A model generated the notes under the pieces. The model did no database searches. It saw nothing but the letters and a program-made list of their open reading frames with translations, and had not been told where the DNA came from. A DNA stretch of 18,313 bases from Gemmatimonadota bacterium (lineage in GTDB: Bacteria; Gemmatimonadota; Gemmatimonadetes; Gemmatimonadales; GWC2-71-9). Shown piece by piece: positions 14,947 to 18,313 of this stretch. The number at the start of each line of letters is the position of its first letter. The first letter of the stretch is position 1. Location of the stretch: NCBI GenBank assembly GCA_016180765.1, contig JACPAP010000034.1:1-18313 (forward strand), in the 5' to 3' direction. The position numbers were made by a program, and so were the translations under genes.

Positions 14947-14973
14947 GGGAACTTTTCTGCACCGTCCCGGATT
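14947..14973 (+). promoter_or_regulatory. Candidate autoregulatory ECF promoter of the sigma/anti-sigma operon
   Basis: GGGAAC (14947-14952) is followed after 18 nt by ATT (14971-14973), one base off the GGGAAY-N18-GTT pattern. The predicted transcript would start only a few nucleotides before the ATG at 14986, which would make it nearly leaderless; no Shine-Dalgarno sequence precedes that ATG. Confidence 0.4.
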
Positions 14974-14985
14974 GGTTGGGCAGCC

Positions 14986-15567
14986 ATGAGGCAGAACCCG
15001 GACGCGCCTCGGGCCGCGTTCGAGCAGGAGCTGTTGTCGGCCATCGAAGCGGTGCACCGCTTCGCGGTACACCTGACCCGGGACCCGTCACAGGCGGAGG
15101 ACCTGGTCCAGGAGACCTACCTGCGTGCGCTCGCGCACCGGGACCAGTACCAGCCGGGGACCAACTGCCGCGCGTGGCTCTTTACCATCTGCCGCAACGC
15201 CTTCCTCAAGGGAGCGAGGCACTCGGTGCGCGAAGTCGCCACCGAGGACGCGGCGCTGGAGGCCCTGGCAGCGGCGGGCGTTCACGCCGGGATGGCGGGG
15301 ACGGATCCCGAGGGCGCCGTGTTCGAGCGGCCCGAGTTGGCTGACGCGATCCGGCTCGCCCTGGAGAAGCTCCCGGAAGAGTTCCGCACGGCGGTGGTGT
15401 TGGTGGACATGGAAGATCAGTCGTACGCGGAAGCCGCGCGGGTGCTGGGCGTGCCGGTGGGCACGGTGCGGTCCCGCCTGTTTCGTGGACGGCGGCTGTT
15501 GCAGGGAGACCTGTTGGCCTACGCGGAGGACGCGGGCCTGTTGGCCCGGCGGGAGGAAAACACCTGA
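14986..15567 (+). CDS. ECF RNA polymerase sigma factor, SigR/SigH-like (ECF12 type)
   Basis: The 193-residue sigma factor has a region 2 (AVHLTRDPSQAEDLVQETYLRAL, then NCRAWLFTICRNAFL, about residues 25-75). A variable linker follows, then region 4 (LEKLPEEFRTAVVLVDMEDQSYAEAARVLGV with helix-turn-helix VGTVRSRLFRGRRLLQ, about 125-172). The LPEEFR...GTVRSRLxRGRR segment resembles Streptomyces SigR and mycobacterial SigH, which answer disulfide stress. The stop overlaps the next ATG (TGATG), coupling it to its anti-sigma factor. Upstream is a GGGAAC element suggesting autoregulation. Its probable targets are the reductase, egtDB and its own operon, all within 5 kb. Confidence 0.9.
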   Translation: MRQNPDAPRAAFEQELLSAIEAVHRFAVHLTRDPSQAEDLVQETYLRALAHRDQYQPGTNCRAWLFTICRNAFLKGARHSVREVATEDAALEALAAAGVHAGMAGTDPEGAVFERPELADAIRLALEKLPEEFRTAVVLVDMEDQSYAEAARVLGVPVGTVRSRLFRGRRLLQGDLLAYAEDAGLLARREENT

Positions 15568-15797
15568 TGCTCTCGTGCCGCGAAGTCATCGAGCAGCTGT
15601 GGGACTACCTGGACGGGGAGCTGCCGCCCGAGCAGATGGAGCACATTGCCGAGCATCTCGCCGCGTGCGCGCGCTGCTACCCGCAATATCAATTCGAGTT
15701 CGCCTTCCTCGAAGCGGTGGCACGCCAGCCACAGACCGCTCCGCGGCCCCCCAGGGAATTAGTGGAGCGGCTGCACCGGCTGGTCAGCGCAACCTGA
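15567..15797 (+). CDS. RsrA-like zinc-binding redox anti-sigma factor (ZAS/zf-HC2)
   Basis: This 76-residue protein should bind the sigma factor and hold it inactive until thiol oxidation expels zinc. The ligand set is C4, H30, C34 and C37, in CREVIEQLWDYLDGELPP and HLAACARC. The intervals 26, 4 and 3 are identical to C11, H37, C41 and C44 of Streptomyces coelicolor RsrA. The following helix (QYQFEFAFLEAVARQ) and C-terminal helix (RELVERLHRLV) complete the small fold; no membrane segment is present, so it is cytoplasmic. It lacks the paired cysteines of RsrA's C-terminal part. Its ATG overlaps the sigma stop (TGATG), which favours equal synthesis. It converges on egtB 50 bp away. Confidence 0.88.
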   Translation: MLSCREVIEQLWDYLDGELPPEQMEHIAEHLAACARCYPQYQFEFAFLEAVARQPQTAPRPPRELVERLHRLVSAT

Positions 15798-15846
15798 GGG
15801 GGCGTGGGGCGGCTTTCAGCCTGGCATTACGGTAGTCGCCGCGCCG

Positions 15847-17112
15847 CTACTGGGCCAGCCTGATCCCGGAGAACTGCCACCTGGCGTCCGCCGGGAAGAA
15901 GTTCCGGTACGTGGCCCGGATGTGTGAGCGTGGCGTGGCGCACGAGCCGCCGCGGAGCACGTACTGATTGGCCATGAACTTGGCGTTGTACTCACCTAGC
16001 GCGCCCTCGGCCGGTCGGAACCCGGGATAGGGCGTGTAGGGGCTCTGGGTCCACTCCCAGACGTCTCCAAACAACTGCAGCGGAGTGGCCGGAGGGGCCG
16101 CGGCGACGGCGACGGGATGCAGGTTGCCGTCTTCGACGAAGTTGCCTTCGACTGGCGCCTCCACCGCGGCAACCTCCCACTCGGCCTCGGTCGGAAGCCG
16201 CGCCCCGGCCCAACGGGCGTACGCATCCGCCTCGTAGAGGCTCACGTGCGTCACCGGTTCGGCAGCGACGACTGGCCGGTAGCCACCCAGCGTGAAGGCG
16301 TGCCAGCCGTCATCCTCGCGCTCCCAATAGAGCGGCGCCTGCCAGCCGCGCTCCTGTACCACCTTCCACCCGTCGGAGAGCCAGAGCTCGGGTCGCTGGT
16401 AGCCTTGGTCCTCCATGAAGGCCCGGTACTCGCCGCAGGTCACCAGGCGCGATCCGAGGCGGAACGCCTGCAGGAACACGCGATGCCGCGGGGTCTCGTT
16501 ATCGAACGCGAATCCGGGACCCTCGTGTCCGATCTCCCGCAGTCCCTCCGGGTAGTCGCTCCACTCGAGGGGTGGTAGTTCTGGGGCCGCCCGCGACGGC
16601 GTGTCGAGGTAGACCGGCCGCAACGGATTGCAGGACAGGAGATGCTTCAGGTCGGTGATAATCAACTCCTGGTGCTGCTGTTCGTGATGCAAGCCCAAGG
16701 TCACCACGTCCTCTGGAATGGGCGTTCCCAGTCGCTCCGCGTGATCGAGCAGGGCGGACATGTGGTGATCCACGTAGGCCCGATATTGGCGTACCTCCGC
16801 CACCGTAGGCCGCGTGATCAGACCGCGGTGGGGCCGGGAGAACTGACGGCCCAACGTGTTGTAGTATGAATTGAACAAGTAGGCGAACTGGGCGCTGAAG
16901 GCCTGATAATCGGGCAGCGTCGGCATGAGAACCATGGTCTCGAAAAACCAGGTTGTGTGTGCCAGATGCCACTTGGCCGGGCTGGCGTCCGGCATGGACT
17001 GCACCACGTAGTCTTCGATGGCCAGCGGCTCACACAGCTGTTCCGTGGCGCGTCGTACGGCCCCATAGTGGGCCTGGAGCCCCGCCGGCGATTGGGTGGC
17101 GGTACTGGTCAC
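15847..17112 (-). CDS. egtB: Ergothioneine biosynthesis sulfoxide synthase EgtB
   Basis: The 421-residue non-haem iron enzyme joins hercynine to cysteine or gamma-glutamylcysteine with oxygen, forming the C-S bond of ergothioneine. The N-terminal DinB-like domain carries iron-ligand motifs KWHLAHTTWFFE (47-58) and H143-x3-H147-x-E149 in HHEQQHQE. The C-terminal formylglycine-generating-enzyme-like domain has RLPTEAEWE, GDVWEWTQSPY and VLRGGSCATP, ending RWQFSGIRLAQ. The start is GTG 17112, overlapping the egtD stop as GTGA, with AAAGGAG upstream; the long upstream open frame is an egtD shadow. Whether it uses cysteine or the glutamyl peptide is unclear; no egtA, egtC or egtE is visible here. 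Confidence 0.93.
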   Translation of the reverse strand: MTSTATQSPAGLQAHYGAVRRATEQLCEPLAIEDYVVQSMPDASPAKWHLAHTTWFFETMVLMPTLPDYQAFSAQFAYLFNSYYNTLGRQFSRPHRGLITRPTVAEVRQYRAYVDHHMSALLDHAERLGTPIPEDVVTLGLHHEQQHQELIITDLKHLLSCNPLRPVYLDTPSRAAPELPPLEWSDYPEGLREIGHEGPGFAFDNETPRHRVFLQAFRLGSRLVTCGEYRAFMEDQGYQRPELWLSDGWKVVQERGWQAPLYWEREDDGWHAFTLGGYRPVVAAEPVTHVSLYEADAYARWAGARLPTEAEWEVAAVEAPVEGNFVEDGNLHPVAVAAAPPATPLQLFGDVWEWTQSPYTPYPGFRPAEGALGEYNAKFMANQYVLRGGSCATPRSHIRATYRNFFPADARWQFSGIRLAQ

Positions 17113-18140
17113 GGGGTCTCTCCTTTCTGGAGGAGCAGCACGGCGAACCACTTGCGAGGGTCCGTATAGACGCTCTGCAGGTGGAGCCCGAAGCACGCGA
17201 GATACCTTGTCAGGTTCTCGATCACGAACTTGCGGCTGATCTCGGTCATCACCATTTCGCCCGGCCCCAGTTCGACGTCCAGGTCCAGCGGGGCGATGTG
17301 CACGGTCTGCGGCGCCTCTAACCGGGTGAAGATCTCCATGCGCTGCCACGCCGCGTTGTAGCGCGCCACGTGCTCCAGCGTCTCCACGTCCACACCCGCG
17401 TCGAGTTCGCGGTTCATCCGGACCCAGAGGTTCTTGGTGAACTCGGCGGTGACGCCGGCGGCATCGTTGTAGGCCGCTTCCAGCACGCGTCGGTCCTTCA
17501 CCAAGTCCACTCCCAACAGGAAGAAGTCCGCCGGGGTCAGGTGGTCGGCCACTTGCTGCCAGAAACCGAGCGATTCGGCATGGTTGAGGTTGCCCACGGT
17601 GCTGCCGAGGAACAGGACCATGCAGGGCGAGTGGTGCTGAAAGAGCCGGAAGGCGTCCTCATAGCGGCCCACGACACCCCTCACCTGAACCGTGGGATGC
17701 TCGGCGGCGATCCGCTTCTCCGCTTCGGCGAGTGCCGCGTCGCTCACGTCCACGGAGACGTACTACACCGTCTCCGCCGAGCCCGCGTAGGCGTCCAGCA
17801 AGTGCCTCGTCTTGGCGGACGAGCCGGAGCCGAGCTCGATCAGGGTCACGGGGCCGGTGGTCTGGGCCACGGCCGCTGCATGGGCGGCCAGGATGGCGGC
17901 CTCCGTCCGGGTGAGATAGTACTCGGGCAGCTGGCAGATCCGCTCGAACAGCCAGCTGCCGCGCGCGTCGTACAGGAACCGGGACGGTACCCAACGCGGC
18001 GTATCGTTGAGCCCGCGGGCCACGGCCCGGGCGAACTCCAGGGTGGCTAAGTCCAGCTGCGCCGTCGATAGCGGCCCGGTGGGCGGGGGCTCGCCGCGCG
18101 CGATAGGTGGCGTGGTGGACGCTGGGCGGCGTGACCTCAC
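17109..18140 (-). pseudogene. egtD: L-histidine N-alpha-methyltransferase EgtD, interrupted by an in-frame TAG
   Basis: EgtD uses three S-adenosylmethionine molecules to trimethylate histidine to hercynine, the first step of ergothioneine synthesis. The start is GTG 18140 with a strong AGGAGG 5 nt upstream. Visible motifs are RFLYDARGSWLFERICQLPEYYLTRTE, the SAM loop LIELGSGSSAKTRHLLDA, LFLGSTVGNL, FTKNLWVRMNREL, and the substrate region MVMTEISRKF. Codon 126 (17763-17765) is TAG, between SAETV and YVSVDVS, where the family has an ordinary residue. No frameshift accompanies it, and the rest of the 343-codon frame is intact. Translation would give a 125-residue stub, with possible internal restart at GTG 17753. 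It may be a point mutation, a sequencing error or a suppressed amber codon. It is coupled to egtB by GTGA. Confidence 0.88.
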
Positions 18141-18223
18141 CGATACCTCCTGGGGGCTGGCGCTGGACGCGGGCCGGAAGCGGAACGAGGGAGCCCGGCC
18201 GCGGCGAACTGACCTTTTCCACT

Positions 18224-18250
18224 AACACCGCCGGTGGGCCAGAGGTTCCC
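18224..18250 (-). promoter_or_regulatory. Candidate ECF (SigR/SigH-type) promoter of egtD-egtB
   Basis: On the minus strand, GGGAAC (18245-18250), 18 nt, then GTT (18224-18226) fits the SigR/SigH consensus. It lies about 85 bp upstream of the egtD GTG. A dyad CCGCCGG/CCGGCGG (18228-18234 and 18249-18255) spans the spacer and the -35 box, and a 10-bp palindrome GATTCGAATC (18257-18266) lies just upstream. Either could be an operator. Confidence 0.6.
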
Positions 18251-18313
18251 GGCGGCGATTCGAATCTCGCGGGTGATGGCCGTCCGCACCACCTAGTGTC
18301 ATCGGGAGCGAAT

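Noticed and set aside
15811..15821. GGCTTTCAGCC hairpin between the anti-sigma gene and egtB as a terminator
   Set aside because: The stem is only 4 bp and no T tract follows.
17763..17765. TAG in egtD read as pyrrolysine
   Set aside because: EgtD has no reason for pyrrolysine at this position, and the machinery is not expected in such a bacterium; a point mutation or error is simpler.
18245..18290. Possible tRNA 3' end (GATTCGAATC resembles a T-loop, and a long variable-arm-like hairpin precedes it), considered as selC
   Set aside because: The T stem does not pair on either strand, and no acceptor stem or anticodon arm can be built. The hairpin is better explained as promoter dyads.

Overview
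This is a high-GC bacterial window, densely packed with genes on both strands. The mix of a secreted DUF4159 protein, a DUF4097-like secreted protein, an MGH1-like glycosidase with discoidin repeats, ergothioneine genes and an ECF sigma/ZAS anti-sigma pair looks like a soil-type Gemmatimonadota or a relative. That placement is inferred from gene families only; there is no rRNA or other marker here.

Left part (1-4609). Two minus-strand genes for exported proteins of unknown role (a truncated one at the edge and a DUF4159 protein) and a DUF4097-like secreted protein are separated by two long inverted repeats (135-203 and 1085-1214). A short divergent membrane-protein gene follows. Next comes the wreck of a D-aminoacylase-type amidohydrolase gene that has lost its catalytic middle, then an intact MASE1-GGDEF diguanylate cyclase.

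Middle part (4613-13003). This is a galactose-use region in two divergent operons. On the minus strand lie a sodium/solute symporter (carrying a perfect 60-bp in-frame tandem duplication), galactokinase and an exported M20 amidohydrolase. On the plus strand lie an exported MGH1-like glycosidase with two discoidin domains, galactose mutarotase, and an AhpD/CMD-family peroxidase, joined by 4-bp ATGA and 1-bp TGATG overlaps. The peroxidase has an in-frame TGA exactly where the peroxidatic cysteine of the CxxC site belongs, with a SECIS-like hairpin downstream. I read it as a probable selenoprotein (C70-x-x-U73).

Right part (12931-18313). This looks like a thiol-oxidative-stress block: a small DUF6789-like membrane protein, a mercuric-reductase/RclA-like flavoprotein, an ECF sigma factor with a RsrA-like zinc anti-sigma factor, and egtD-egtB for ergothioneine synthesis. 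Four transcription units here have a GGGAAC element followed, exactly 18 nt later, by GTT (reductase and egtDB) or ATT (sigma operon and DUF6789 gene). This is the promoter architecture of SigR/SigH-type (ECF12) sigma factors. The anti-sigma factor has exactly the C-H-C-C spacing of Streptomyces RsrA. The simplest model is a local redox regulon: disulfide stress releases the sigma factor, which drives its own operon, the reductase and ergothioneine synthesis.

Several genes carry lesions or length changes: an in-frame TAG in egtD, a probable 11-12-residue deletion in the reductase, the symporter duplication and the collapsed amidohydrolase. These may be real decay or assembly error, and they are the main reason for caution about the TGA codon.
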